Assembly: GCA_011037195.1 (NCBI GenBank)
Contig: JAAEAF010000658.1
Location: forward strand, 124,001-188,000
Source of the DNA: Triatoma infestans
Lineage: Eukaryota; Arthropoda; Insecta; Hemiptera; Reduviidae
Direction of reading: 5' to 3'
DNA length: 64,000 bases
Made by a program: the position numbers and the translations under genes. Shown here one piece after another: positions 22,231-33,494 of the stretch. The stretch's first letter is position 1. Each line of letters opens with the position of its first letter. The notes under the pieces were generated by a model. The model saw only the letters and a list, made by a program, of their open reading frames with translations. It did no database searches and had not been told where the DNA came from.

Positions 22231-23041
22231 GACAAACCTTTAGAAAGAAAGACAGATTCAGGGCGGCCATTATTTGATGAGGATTTACGGGAAGCTGTCG
22301 AATCAAATCTAGAAGAACTCGTGCACTTGCTGCAGAACTGGCAGTGTGAAAAGACATCGTTAGAGATCTCCCTACTTACGGAATGGTAAAAAGAAGTAGG
22401 ACAGTGCCGCATGAACTAACACCCCAACATGCCGCCAGAAGAATGAAGACTTAACAACTGCTATTAAAAATTCCATCTGAAATGTAATGAGAAGTAGATT
22501 TACTGGCAAAACCGTGAAACAGTAGTCATGATTGGATTGCTGTCACATGGCATTTTGAGTTGATACAAGAGGGCAATTTGAGTAAAAGACGATATTGTGC
22601 GTTTTCTGTAGTTATGTAGGTGGAATTCCTGACGAATTCGTACTCGATGGACTTTCCATGAATTCCAACTTTCACTGCCAACTACTACTAGAATATACAG
22701 TGGTCCAGCGTTATCCAACTTTGGTCAATCGCAAACAAGTTTTGTTCCAGCAAGATAACACCTCGGCCACACCTTTCATCAGACTACAGAAAAAAATTGA
22801 AGAACTTGATGGCGTTGTACTTCTTCTACACTTACCCTATAGCCTAGGCTTAACTCTAACCGACTACCATTTGTTTCGGTACCATTTCTTTGCGGGAGAA
22901 AATTGTAAAACTTTACCATAGTTGAAACTGCAATGCAGAAGTTTTTTGACCAACCCTAGGAATGGTGCCAACGAAGGATCTAAACAGCTGGCAGAAATAA
23001 GGCTTACCATAGTTAATGAGCTGTTGTATTTTGAACATTAA
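22231..23041 (+). pseudogene. mariner-type transposase relic
   Basis: A decayed mariner transposase of about 270 residues. The N-terminal part reads DKPLERKTDSGRPLFDEDLR, then after a shift RALAAELAV and MVKRSRTVPHELTPQHAARR, the linker region before the catalytic domain. The first catalytic motif, normally CDEKWIYW in this family, is here CNEK-stop-IYW (22483-22506). The second motif is VNRKQVLFQQDN at about 22720-22760, and the third is TLTDYHLFR near 22850. The protein ends LYFEH-stop at 23041. A (GA)n tract replaces sequence just upstream of 22231. No terminal inverted repeats were recognised. Confidence 0.8.
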
Positions 23042-23691
23042 TACAAAAAATTCTAAAAGGCAATGAAAAGTGGATATTGAAAAACTGTCATTTCTTTTTA
23101 TACATTTCACGCAAAAGGGTCGCATTAATGTGGGTATTTTTATTTCATAATTATTTCTATTTATTTATATATTTATTTTAAAAAGGGAATGACCTAGAAG
23201 TTTGACCTAATCTAAATTGATTTATGTAGATAAATTTATTATATAAAATCTCTCTCCACGACTGTATCAACTACTTTAGTAAACTATAAATTGAATTCAT
23301 TTATCATAAATCTATTTGTTTAAAAGCACTAAAATAGTTCATTCCCGCGTTTGTCATTAAAAGTTTTGTAGTAAAACTATTGGAGTTTTGATGTTGACAT
23401 ACGCTACATTCAAAATTAACATTGATTTAAACAAAATAATATTAACAGAATTAACTACTTATAATTTAATTTAAGAAATTTATAAACATACACAGAGTTG
23501 CAATAATAAATATATTACAATAATCCTAACTATTAATGATTATAATTATAATATGAACTTTTAATAAAACTTTTTCTTGGGGTAAATAATTAATGCTGTT
23601 GCTTTTAACAAAACAAAGGATTCGAATCAAAATCTGCCAACCATTAAGGCTTGATTTTTTTTTTAAATTAAAAAAAGCAATGCCTATTTTT

Positions 23692-23872
23692 TTTTAGGTA
23701 GGCCTAACGTCCAGCTACCAAATTAGGTGTCGTGGACGGAGGCGGAAGTACCTAAGGCGGAAGTACCTACTTTACAATTAATTTTTTTTAAACTAATATG
23801 AAATTAGCAGTTATATACGAGCGGGATTCGAATCGGGAATGTCACAGTTATAATTCCATGCTAATAACCACG
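23692..23872 (-). repeat. SINE family S2, second copy
   Basis: On the minus strand the head has GATTCGAATCCCGCTCG (B box) after TAGCATGGAATTATAAC. The body holds the TTGGTAGCTGGACGTTAGGC block near 23701-23720. The word GGCGGAAGTACCTA is duplicated locally at 23740-23770. It lies directly left of an HPR copy. Confidence 0.7.
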
Positions 23873-24765
23873 AAAAGTTGCAGGAAGCTCAAAGTTGCTA
23901 TTTATTTAGGCACTACCACAGCATTAGACAAGAAAATTTAGGGGCAAAATCCATCAATCGGAAGTGAGACTGTAATAGGTTCCGAGAAGAGTAGAGAGAA
24001 ACAAAAAATAGATAATCTCTCTCGCTACTTTGGCCAGACTAGAGTGGGAAAATCCATTATATACAGCCAAGCTAGCCCTACAAAGGACAGTCTTTAGAAC
24101 AGTTTATACATCAGTTAAAGCGCGTCAGCAACCAAGTACTACCGTACTCTTTACTCAGTCTTAATCTCTCGCTACCTAATTGCTGTTTACGTGTAAAGTC
24201 CTGGCAGTTTTGTTTGGCCTTTAATTAATCATAACAGTGTTCAGCATTCATTCTAGCTTATTTCTTAAAAAACCCTTTCTCACTAATAATTTCTCTTCTT
24301 CGAAAACGTCTTTACGTTAAATTTCTCTATTAAAGCGTCTTTACTGAATGATTTTTTTTTTTTTCCGTGATTTATTTTCAAACTGTTACAACGATTTTCT
24401 TTAAACTTCCGGTACTATCTACATACATAAATAACTGTCACTTTTGAAAGAAACATTTTTTTAGAAAAAATTGATTTTAGAGGAGGAGGGGTATTGGAGG
24501 TTTGTCAGTTAGTTTAAAATTATAATATTGCTTATTATAAAACGTAATGAATTTGCCCAAGGTTTCCGAAGTTTTGACATAGAGTGCTCTTCCGCATAAG
24601 GCCGCTCAACTGGTATACAACTAAAATCCTCACCACTAATTTCATGACCAGCCCAACTTAACATTGTAAAGTTGCAATTTTGAAAAATAATTCTTGATAA
24701 AATTAAGATTGATTAAAGTAAGAGAAATTCGTGTAGAATGTATCACAGCAGATTTTTTTTTTTTT
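23870..24765 (+). repeat. HPR repeat split by a MITE
   Basis: The left part (about 23870-23972) has CAGGAAGCTCAAAG and TCCATCAATCGGAAGTGAG. The right part resumes near 24335 with GCGTCTTTACTGAATG and runs through TTACAACGATTTTCTTTAAA, a GACATAGAGTGCTCTTCCG block and AAGAGAAATTCGTGTAGAAT to a T-run at 24752. The two halves are consecutive parts of the element, so the MITE between them inserted later. Confidence 0.7.
23985..24295 (-). mobile_element. MITE family M1, nested copy
   Basis: The reverse complement matches the complete MITE at 56304-56757 over its core: AAATAAGCTAGAATGAATGC, TGCCAGGACTTTACACG, GGTTGCTGACGCGCT and CCCACTCTAGTCTGGCC appear in the same order. One terminal arm is reduced. 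There is no coding sequence. It sits inside an HPR copy. Confidence 0.7.
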
Positions 24766-24769
24766 TGTT

Positions 24770-26930
24770 GATTTCATTTTACCTACTCTAAATTGTTTAT
24801 TGAAAACTTTATATTAAATCTATTTCGGTGCTGATTTTTAATTATCTTCTTTAAATAAGTAATATTTCACCCCTATAAAAATAAAAATAGAAGTAGAATC
24901 GATAAAGCAAACAAATGAAAGTAATTTCTTTTTTTTTCACTTTGCTCGCTTGGATAAGATTAAAGAGAGATAGAAAAAATATAAAATAAAATAATGAAAA
25001 TGCAGAATAAAATGGGAATAAAAGATGAGCGTAACAGGTGGTAGGATAAAGCTGCCTATGTTTTGGTGGAAAGATAGGAAGATGATAAAAGAGTTATGAG
25101 AAAGTCAAGAAATAATCTCGACATTGAAAGGTTGGGTAAAAAGAGAAAGAAAAAATCACAGAAGAAGGTAAAAGAAAGATCGAACTGACACACACACACA
25201 AAAAAAAAAGAATTGAGATAAAAAGTATTGGATGTTTTTTTTTATGATATTGGAAAGATTGAGTGTTAAATTTTCCGAGGCTTAGTTATTGTTGTGCCCC
25301 AAACGTGAATGAATATTTGATTCTCATATACCTACCTAAACATCACCCTTTTCTAAAAACAAATTCAAAAAAAATTGATAGAGAATAAAGCTCCTTTGTG
25401 GGGAAATGGGGTTTTAGATTTGTTCGACTAAAAACCCCCAGTACAGAAATGGTAAATATTAATGGAATGGCAACTAAATAGCCTCCCCTGCTGACGTCAA
25501 AGTTAACACATAATATTTAGTTAATAATTTCTTTGATATAGGGAGGATTATTTTAGGGATTCCTCATGTTCCGGTTGGGGGGGGGGAGATGTTATATAGG
25601 CCCTGTATTAATTATTACAGGCTGATAGGAGGAAGAAGAAGAGCAAAAGGTTTTAGTAAGCCTAACTAGTGAAGCCAGCGCTTTTGGGTTCATTGGTCCC
25701 CCCCTCCCTCACAATTTCCCCACCATTTCTTCACACCACCACATGATCTATTATAGGTCGGTTCCAGAACTCTTCTATAGTACAAGGCGCACAATTGGTT
25801 GGGGGTCTTGCGGTGGAAGCGGGAGGATTTTGTAATTAAAATTTATAGGATTTATGGGTGAACGTGTATTAAATTCGTGACAATGCCCTATAAAAGGAAT
25901 TGGATGTGGCTGTGGAAGATTTTCTGCGGGTGAGGGACTCTGTGCGTTTGTGTGTGCGTGGTGAGTATGAGAAGGGAAGTTGATATCCTCATATTCCACC
26001 CATAGCCACTTCCTATAAACCTTTCCCTTTCCCTCGCTTTCTCTTTTTCCTCTGCCTTTCTCTGTACAAACTCCTGGTATATTTTACCCTCCAAACTCAA
26101 TGTCTCACCCTTTTACAGCCAATCATCCCTTCGTTATGTCCTTTCTTTTCGGGAATAAAAATCAATTCTCAATTAATTCTTTAGCCTTTAGAGAGGCGAT
26201 TTAATAGCGTTTGGGTAGAGGCGAATGATTAGGAATGTTAAGAATTGTATGGAGGTGATTTCTATTGTACAATTTGATTAGAATTGCCAATTTTCATGCT
26301 TCTCTCTCTCAATGTATATATATATATATATATAAACTGTATATCTGGTATATTGTTTATACACTTAGAAAAGTGCAATTTGTTATTAATTTTTGAATAA
26401 AGGAAGTGGTTTCAAACAAAAGAGTAAATAAACGAAAAAAGTATTTATTTATTTCATTTTTCTATAGTCGTCAATGTTATATATTTTCTACATTCAACTC
26501 TTTTGCTTATTATTGTATATTATATACAGCTGGAAAAATAAATAGCTTTTTCTATACAATTAATAATGGGCTCTCTATTCCATTAAAATCAGTGAATAAA
26601 AATGCATTTAATCACCAGTGAGTATAAAACGTTTTTACTCATTAGAGATTAAAGAAATTCATAATGCTACCTTTTACAATAAAATCCTTTTTACATTTTT
26701 TCCTTACTGTTGCAAGAGGAGGTATTACAATCGTAAAAATTAAAAAAAAAAGAAAAAAGAAAATTGAATTTTTGCGGGGAAATACATTTCTTAAACACAC
26801 GTCAAAAATATTATTTTTTCAACGTGTGATTTGTGTGTGAATGTGAATAAAATTCATCTCAGAAATAAAAATCGCAATTGTTATTCCGATTGCGTAACAT
26901 CGCCCTATGTAAAACACATTACACGAAAAT
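24770..26930. other. Low-complexity and AT-rich region without genes
   Basis: Contains purine-rich DNA (24960-25210), a G-run near 25576-25586, a pyrimidine-rich patch at 25690-25740 and a (TA)n tract at about 26316-26332. The 25.6-26.1 kb part is less AT-rich, with short overlapping ORFs on the minus strand (25775-25999, 25888-26100) that are proline- or charge-rich and match no family I know. I do not call them genes. Confidence 0.4.
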
Positions 26931-26934
26931 TTCA

Positions 26935-27095
26935 TTAAAAACTCGATAGATGTGGCGACTTACTGAATGGTTTTTTCCTTCAGTTTTTCGCGACTTGAAA
27001 ATGACGCCAGCAATTTTTCTATAAACTTTGCATACTGACTACACAAAGAAAAGCTTATTACTATTATTTTAAACATTTATTTCTATAAAAAAAAA
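26935..27095 (+). repeat. HPR repeat fragment
   Basis: GCGACTTACTGAATGGTTTT, TCAGTTTTTCGCGACTT and CAGCAATTTTTCTATAAAC follow the order of the family interior. Both ends are absent. Confidence 0.55.
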
Positions 27096-27099
27096 AATT

Positions 27100-27960
27100 A
27101 TTTTTTTGCAGGGTTCAGAGGGAACTGCAAAGTTATTGTTCCCTTAAAAATGTACGGTAATTGTAAATAGGAAATGGTTGCGGTTGTTGAAATGATGAAA
27201 TGAGAACAGACGATCTGGTATACTCATAAATTTATATTTTAATCAATTTTACTACTTAAGGAAAGAAGGGTGTATAAGAGGGTATAGTGACAGAGCGAAG
27301 AATGATGACCTAGTTTTGGGGTGGTTGGTGTGAATTGCTTAAAGAGCGTTGTGGCTAATTAGAGCTCCTAGTTGTGCTAACGGTAGATTGATGACCCTTT
27401 CAAGGTTGAAGTTAATATAGCAACTAATGTTTACTCTTCAAAGTTGATTTAATGACTGACTCTGAAGCCCCTCAGATTTTCTATTTCTTTATTTAATTTC
27501 TCTTACCGCTATAGACAGCTTCTATGTAATATATAAGCTGTCGTAGTTGAAGCATATTCGCCAAATTATATTGTAGTGGGCGTGACAGATGATGTAATGC
27601 GTAGTTGGCTTACGCTTGGAGACTCAGTAGTGGCGCCTTGATGCGGTTGCTAATAGAATTATTGAATCGAGCTTTAGGGTGGCGAAATTGCTGGTAGTTT
27701 CAACTAACCCTGCCACTTATATAGTATTATGGGTTTCGTTAAAAGCTTTCTAGAATAATGAGCTGAGAAAATAATCGAATAACTGAAAATATTTTATTTC
27801 CAAATAGATTTTTCAATTTTTTTTTTTTTTTAGACATTTTTATCGAAAACGGCTTTAACCAACTCCTAATCGACACTAAATTTCTCTCCATAGAAAAAAA
27901 AAAATAACACTTATTGAAAGATTTTCCCCGAAAACTGACTTTAAGTGGTATTTAAGTGGT
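27100..27960. other. Region without identifiable features
   Basis: Moderately AT-rich with no repeat I can match, apart from a short HPR-like word (ATCGAAAACGGCTTTAACC) at 27842. No ORF longer than chance expectation was seen. Confidence 0.4.
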
Positions 27961-27963
27961 TAT

Positions 27964-28385
27964 GTCTGGTATTTTATACGTCGTAGCATGCATATTTATA
28001 TTGTTCCTGGTCGGTTTCGGATTTTCATCCATCATCAGAGCAAATTCACCAAGTTCTGTAGAGAGTTTACTTTAACATAATGTTCCTGTTACACTCATAG
28101 TTGTTGGTTTGTTGGTTGTATATAATGTGGTGAAGTTATAAGTTTATTTACCATGTATGTGTTTTAACATACATAACATAACCTTATAATCTCCCCACAT
28201 ATATATAACCAACAAACCAACAAGTGTGAGTGTAACAGAAACATTACATTGAAGTGAACTCGCTACATGAACTTGGTGAATTTGCTCTGATGAGGATATA
28301 AATCCGATGACCGTCAAGAACAAAATTAATATGCATGCTAAGACGGATAAAATACCAGATGTTATCCAGCATTGCGGACCCATCC
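27964..28385. mobile_element. Foldback element F1, two long arms
   Basis: The left arm, about 27965-28123, begins TCTGGTATTTTATACGTCG. The right arm, about 28202-28359, is its imperfect reverse complement, ending GACGGATAAAATACCAGA. The arms are about 158 bp and the loop about 78 bp. They include TTGTTGGTTTGTTGGTTGT and its complement next to the loop. GTTATCCAGCATTGCGGACC follows the right arm, as in the other two copies. The ORF on the minus strand (28144-28389) is derived from the arm. Confidence 0.8.
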
Positions 28386-28583
28386 GCATATTCTAGAATG
28401 TTTATGTGTTTAGTAAAATGTCCACGTTATAAACAAATTTGTCAATTAAGATTATATAATTGCTGCAATCAAATCACAATGCTGTTCGAGTTATAAAACT
28501 ATACCCAAATAGAAACCTGCAAGAATTTTTAGAATGCATCTGATTTCAACATTAAGTTCTATTATTGATATATATTTTTAATT

Positions 28584-29290
28584 TTATACAGTACTAGCTA
28601 ACCCGACCACGCTTAATCTGATTTTTAGGCTTAAACATGCGTGATTTTGATAATTTGTTTCGATGCTTTGGAATACCCTGTCTACTAATTCTTCTTTTGA
28701 ATGTACAATGTTGCAGAAATTAGATGGGAAGGTGATTTTTCCCGTTTCCGGATTTGTAGGAGCAGTGCCGTTACCGAGTTCGAGTAATTGTCTTGAAAAT
28801 ATGGCAGCTGTTGGATCGTTTTGAAGTTGAACTCTCATATTCGTTGTTAAATGAATTTTTTTTACTGTGCTCCAAAGAGTAGAATATTCCAAGCCGGCAT
28901 GCAATTCAACAGCTGGTGCTGAGCGAGGTATCACTGGAAGCGTTTGCCTGAAGTCACAGGCTATAACCCCAATGCACCACCAAATAAATCCTGATTATTT
29001 CGCAAGCCTTTCAATGTATGGTCTAATGCTTCCAATGACTTCTTATAAGCCATTGTACACTCATCCCATACAATGATTTTGCAGGCCCGAAGAACCTTTC
29101 CCATTCCCGATGTTATAGAAATGTTACACGTTTGGTTTTCTGTGAAGTGCATGTTTAAGACAACACAGTTTAAGAGCTGAATGCGCTGTTCTACCTCCTT
29201 CCATCAACGTAGCAGCAATACCTGAAGAAGCAAGTGCTAACGCAATATGGCCGTTTGAACGGATTTTAGCTCAGAATTTCCCATTTCCGT
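28584..29290 (-). pseudogene. Helitron helicase (PIF1-like) relic
   Basis: Minus-strand reading in order: ASSGIAATLMEGGRTAHSAL (about 29190-29250, around the Walker A region but lacking its lysine motif), then CNISITSGMGKVLRACKIIV with WDECTMAYKKSLEALDHTLK (Walker B, DEC; 28961-29152), NNQDLFGGALGL, then after a one-base shift DFRQTLPVIPR, and the ORF at 28584-28934 with TTNMRVQLQ. These are hallmark helicase segments of animal Helitron Rep-Hel proteins. The Rep nuclease and helicase C-terminus are missing, so this is a fragment. Confidence 0.85.
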
Positions 29291-29432
29291 GGGAACTTCG
29301 GAATAAAAAGTATATATAAACACTCTTATATAGAAATGTAACGTTGTGTAAAAATTTCAAGTCAACCCATCGACTCTTTTCGAGTTTTGCGGCCACAAGC
29401 ATACGGATGCTGAATTTTTATATATATAGATT
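28594..29432 (-). mobile_element. Helitron-derived segment, approximate limits
   Basis: Around the helicase relic are TACTAGCTAACCCGACCACG at about 28592-28611 and TGAATTTTTATATATATAG at about 29412-29430. Paired AGCTAACCCG and TTTTATATATATAG motifs commonly frame mobile-element insertions in arthropod DNA. I use them as provisional limits. A TC start and a CTRR end with hairpin were not verified. Confidence 0.45.
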
Positions 29433-29462
29433 GCAAAATATATTCAATCGTTTATTTTAAGT

Positions 29463-29466
<4 letters not shown>

Positions 29467-29493
<27 letters not shown>

Positions 29494-29503
29494 GTGTGTA
29501 TAT

Positions 29504-29560
<57 letters not shown>
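29467..29560. repeat. Compound (GT)n-(AT)n-(GT)n microsatellite
   Basis: GT repeats at 29467-29493, AT repeats at 29505-29528 and GT repeats at 29528-29559. The 69-residue ORF across it is an artefact of the repeats. Confidence 0.9.
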
Positions 29561-31165
29561 TTCCATATATATTTGTTTTCAGATTAAGGATTGTTAATTA
29601 CATAGATGACATATCTTCCAATCTGCCGATGTTCGTGGTAGTTGTATCTGTTCAGGGTGCGGGAGGGTAGGAGCTGTTGTTTTCTAATTCTTGATATCCC
29701 CCTTGTTGTTTGTATAACCAAATATGCAAATCTTTGTTTGAGCTATGACTGAGAATGGCAAAGCGAACTCTCTCACTCTCAGTACTTATATAATATATGC
29801 AAAAGCACGTTGTTTTACACACTTTGGATTACTAAAAGCCAAATGCTAACATTGTCTAGTTCTAACTCCAGTAGATCTTTTGAGGATCAGCCTTTATAAA
29901 GATTATTTTAATTAGCGTCCCCCCCCCCCCCCTATATACATATCTAATATATCTATATATATATATATATATGTTGTGTTGTACCTTAGTCATTTGAAAG
30001 TTATTATCTACAATATTAAATTTATAACTCAGTAATCTCATTAGATATTTGAAAATCTTTCTCCTACCAAAACCTTGGGTCAATGATTTTTCCCTTGGCA
30101 ATAAATTTATTATTTAATTCAAATTTGAATGAAATGTGTTCTATTTATTACTTCCTCTTTAGAGAGAAATTATTGTGCTCTTGTCAAATCTGGTTTGTCG
30201 CCATGGTTTGTATGGTCGTGTTGTCTATCACAAATTCAGTATGATTTGTCTATTATATTAAATCTATGCAAGTATTGTCAAACTCTTCCATTTCCAGTCA
30301 ATATCTATGTTACTTTGTTTACAGATCTGTTAAATTCAATCAGTATCTGTTTTCTCTATAGCTGGTATGTAAAGTCGTGTTTCACTGTTCCTCTTGTAAG
30401 ATTGCTCCCTTCTTCTTCCCACTTATTTCCGTTTCCATAAGGAACTTATTTTTCAGAAATGATTTCGGCGTTTTTTTTCTTCCGTTTTTAATAATCAGAA
30501 AATATTACATGAGAGCTACAGTTTCTCTTATACAATATTAATATATATATATATATATATACTATATAATTCTCTAATATTCTATCTGTTAATATTCATG
30601 ATCAATGTTTAAAACATAGTCCTCTTGTTTTAATTTAATTAATACCATTGTGTGAGTACATAGATATGCAAAATGAGATAATATGAAAATTAATATTAAA
30701 AGATCCCATAATAAATCCTGATTATATTGATCATTCTGTGTACTAATCATAGATATTAATCATATATAATACTCGTATATAACACCAGATTCTTCAAATA
30801 TCTAAGCAACAATCTATTGGTTAACTTTTTTTTTGTTTAGTAAGTTAAAAGTTTATAATGACCCATTAGATAATTATTTTGTTCCAGGTAAGTTCGTTTT
30901 GCTGTTTGTCAGATCACATTATTTCAGGTAATTTTTTTTTTGTTAATAAAACTTATTTTAAATTCTATTTGAAAATTTCAAAATTGTATACATTCAAATG
31001 TTGTTTATCTTTATTAAACGTTAGTTTAGCATTACCTATAGATATCGGTTGAGGGATTATATTTGTAGTTTTCAAGGCTTAAGATTTACCTGAACATAAG
31101 GGCGCCTCTGACATTCTTCAAGCAAAACTTATAAGGCAGGTGGAAAGTTAAGCTCAACCCTACCC
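29561..31165. other. Region without genes
   Basis: AT-rich with a C-run at 29920-29932, (TA)n tracts near 29952-29971 and 30540-30560, and a pyrimidine-biased stretch at 30130-30440. That stretch carries a 103-residue plus-strand ORF with no recognisable domain, which I do not support as a gene. TTCCAGGTAAGT-like words near 30885 look like splice sites, but no exon accompanies them. Confidence 0.4.
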
Positions 31166-31168
31166 TAT

Positions 31169-31404
31169 GGCGCAACAGCCCATGAAGGGCCAAGGCTTGC
31201 TAGACGGCAATGGGGGGGAGCGTGTGTTAAGCATGCCGCAGTTCCCGCGCCGTTTAGTTCCGGCCTTAGCTATTTAGGACGCTACTACTGTAGCTTCCCA
31301 CTTTTTATCACGATGCTGGGTCAACATCGACTTTGCCCTCTCGAGAATCGAATCCTGAATTCTCGCACGAAAGGCGATTTTTTCGCTAGCCATTAGACCA
31401 CTGA
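31169..31404 (-). repeat. SINE family S1, second copy
   Basis: Shares CGCAACAGCCCATGAAGGGC, CCGTTTAGTTCCGGCC, ATCACGATGCTGGGTCAACA and CGACTTTGCCCTC with the 13.1 kb copy, in the same order and orientation. The A-box side (GCTAGCCATTAGACCA) is near 31385-31400. Four T are inserted beside it. Confidence 0.8.
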
Positions 31405-31439
31405 AGACAGCTAAGCCCCAAACTCTCCTAGAAACCATT

Positions 31440-31995
31440 TTTTAGAGAACCTCGAAACATCTATTTGGTAACATTTCATAACCGATTAAGGGATTTTCTC
31501 CAAAAACTGGAAATTTTTAGTTTGCATTTAATTGACTTTAATATTACTTAGTGTCCAGTATAAGTGACAGTTTGGGAACTTTCGCAAGACCATCAAGTTG
31601 TTCGATATTTTTTGTATGGAATGAAATACCCAAATAAAAGTAATAGGCTTTTATGTCTATAGTTTAGTAAGCAAAGTTTGGAGAAAACAATTGTAGCCAA
31701 TTTTGTGAAGCACTGCAAAAAAAAAAAATACCAATCATTCACCTAAAGTTGCCTATCAGGTTGTGACGTAAATTTAATTGAAACCTTCTTGGCGGAAGTG
31801 GTAGGCATTATTAAGACGTAATATGAAGTTTGAATTTCCGGTGAAATTTTAGGATTTTTTTGAGATCCTTTGTTCACACCTACACATACACACAGACCAA
31901 CTTTTCTCGTTCTCAGGTTATCTCGAAACCTGAACGTCCGTTGAAAAGGCAATTTCCAAAAGTTTTTGTAATGATCGTAACACTTCCGCTAAAAA
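31440..31995 (-). repeat. HPR repeat, diverged copy
   Basis: Follows the family order but with many substitutions: AAATAAAAGTAATAGGCTTT, ACCTTCTTGGCGGAAGTGG, TTCACACCTACACATACACA, GACCAACTTTTCTCGTTCTC and GATCGTAACACTTCCGCT. The CA tract is short. The terminal hairpins are not preserved. Confidence 0.55.
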
Positions 31996-31999
31996 CAGT

Positions 32000-32820
32000 A
32001 AAATTAAATTCTCTACCGTTTATTATTCTCTAGTAATATTATTTATTTAATAATCTGAATTTTATGAATGCTGATTGTATTGTTGTCATGGCAAATTTGA
32101 TGCAGTTGTTAGTAGAGATGTAGGCAATCAACACTGTTCAATATAATAGGAAGTAGTTTCTGGCCTTACTCTCTCTCTGTCCCATTTACTAAATCTATTG
32201 TATTGTTGTGAAGTCGTTAGGGCCCCAATTGAACAACAGAACACCACCACACCATTACTATCGTCAGGCTGCGAGTATTCAGACACACACAGACAACAGA
32301 GTTCAACCTGGAGATCTCCATCTTCAGCACTCTCTAACAGCAAGACGACGCACTAAACCTCTTCCTCCTATCTAGAATACTATAACCTCCTTATGACTTC
32401 ATCGCCCACTTCCTCTTATTCCATTTAACTGTAGAAACTGGTACAAGAACCTTGATGGAAAGCTTACTGGCCAAGCTTACATTAAAGCTACCACTTAATA
32501 CTTGACAATGCTGACGTTTGCATTTTGATTCCCTTTACTCTTCCACGTATTCGCCTGTTCTGTTCAGATTATATGATCAAGTCTTTCGCTCATCCCAACT
32601 TGTCAGTATCATTAAAATGGAGCTCGTTACTATCTCTTCTCACTTCGCTTTCCAACTCTTTCACCTTCTCTCTATGGCCAATAAAATTTGCACTGACAAT
32701 ATAATAAATTGATTTAATAGAAATTTAATTATTAGATCAGTTGTACACTTTTCATAATCGAATTTTAATGCCTTATGTATCGATTCTAAACTAATTGAAA
32801 TTCCAAGATTAACCTTTACT
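32000..32820. other. Region without genes
   Basis: No repeat family or coding motif was recognised. It is slightly richer in C than its surroundings (32200-32450) and contains short ORFs on both strands that show no domain. Confidence 0.35.
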
Positions 32821-32824
32821 CCAC

Positions 32825-32922
32825 TGTATGGTTTTTTTTTTTTTACTTTCTCTTACTCCCAATAAAAGGAAGTTCTGCAATCGTGTCAAATTTTGAGAAA
32901 AACCTTAATGTTTTTAGCGAGT

Positions 32923-32930
<8 letters not shown>
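32825..32930 (+). repeat. HPR repeat, start fragment
   Basis: After a T-run: TTTTTACTTTCTCTTACTCC, GCAATCGTGTCAAATTTTG and TTTTTAGCGAGTGG. It is cut by a (TA)n tract (about 32925-32953) at the place where full copies carry their dinucleotide repeat. Confidence 0.65.
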
Positions 32931-32959
<29 letters not shown>

Positions 32960-32964
32960 CGATG

Positions 32965-33490
32965 ATAATTAGGCCATATTTATATGCCGATGAACTTGCG
33001 GTACAAGTTAGAAATGCAGATAACACATCCGTTAATAATTGCATTAAATCTATAATCGATTGGATTGTCCTACTAATAAGCTAAGTTTAAACCAGGACAA
33101 AATAAGAGAGATTACTATTAAATTAGGAAATTATGTTGGGACTGAAAAAGCTATCAGTTTCTTAGGCATTTTCATAGATTCAAAACTGAACTGGGTAGAT
33201 CAAGTTAATAACGTCATGGGTAAAGTGTCTCGTGGAATCTATGTTTGAGAAAATTAAAAATGTCGGTTGACTTGGAAGCTTTAAAGTTGTATGTTCATAG
33301 CCATTTGTGTTATGGTACTATATAATTTGGGGTAATGCTGCCGAATATAAAGAAATATTTAGGTTACAAAAGAAAGCAATTAGAGTTACTTTGGGTTTAG
33401 ACTCGAAAGTATCTTGTCGTTCTTGGTTAAGAAATTGAACATAATTACACTACCAGCCATATTTCTTTTTCGATGCCTCGTCTACATAAA
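32965..33490 (+). pseudogene. Jockey/BS-like LINE reverse transcriptase fragment
   Basis: IYADDLAVQVRNAD contains the catalytic YADD motif. After a shift, NKLSLNQDKIREITI and FLGIFIDSKLNWVDQV follow (RT blocks 6-7), then RKLKMSVDLEALKLYVHSHL, a WGNAAEYKEIFRLQKKAIRV thumb/connection region and LPAIFLFRCLVYIK. At least two frame changes and one stop occur. Everything before YADD is missing, and the preceding sequence is the (TA)n tract. Confidence 0.75.
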
Positions 33491-33494
33491 GTGC

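Noticed and set aside
25775..26100. Overlapping minus-strand ORFs in the 25.8-26.1 kb segment
   Set aside because: Two frames are open over the same stretch with low-complexity protein. Nothing indicates a gene.
29461..29670. ORF in compound microsatellite
   Set aside because: VCVCV and IYIYI runs derive from GT and AT repeats.
30129..30440. 103-codon plus-strand ORF with hydrophobic segments
   Set aside because: No recognisable domain, pyrimidine-biased composition, and no supporting context.
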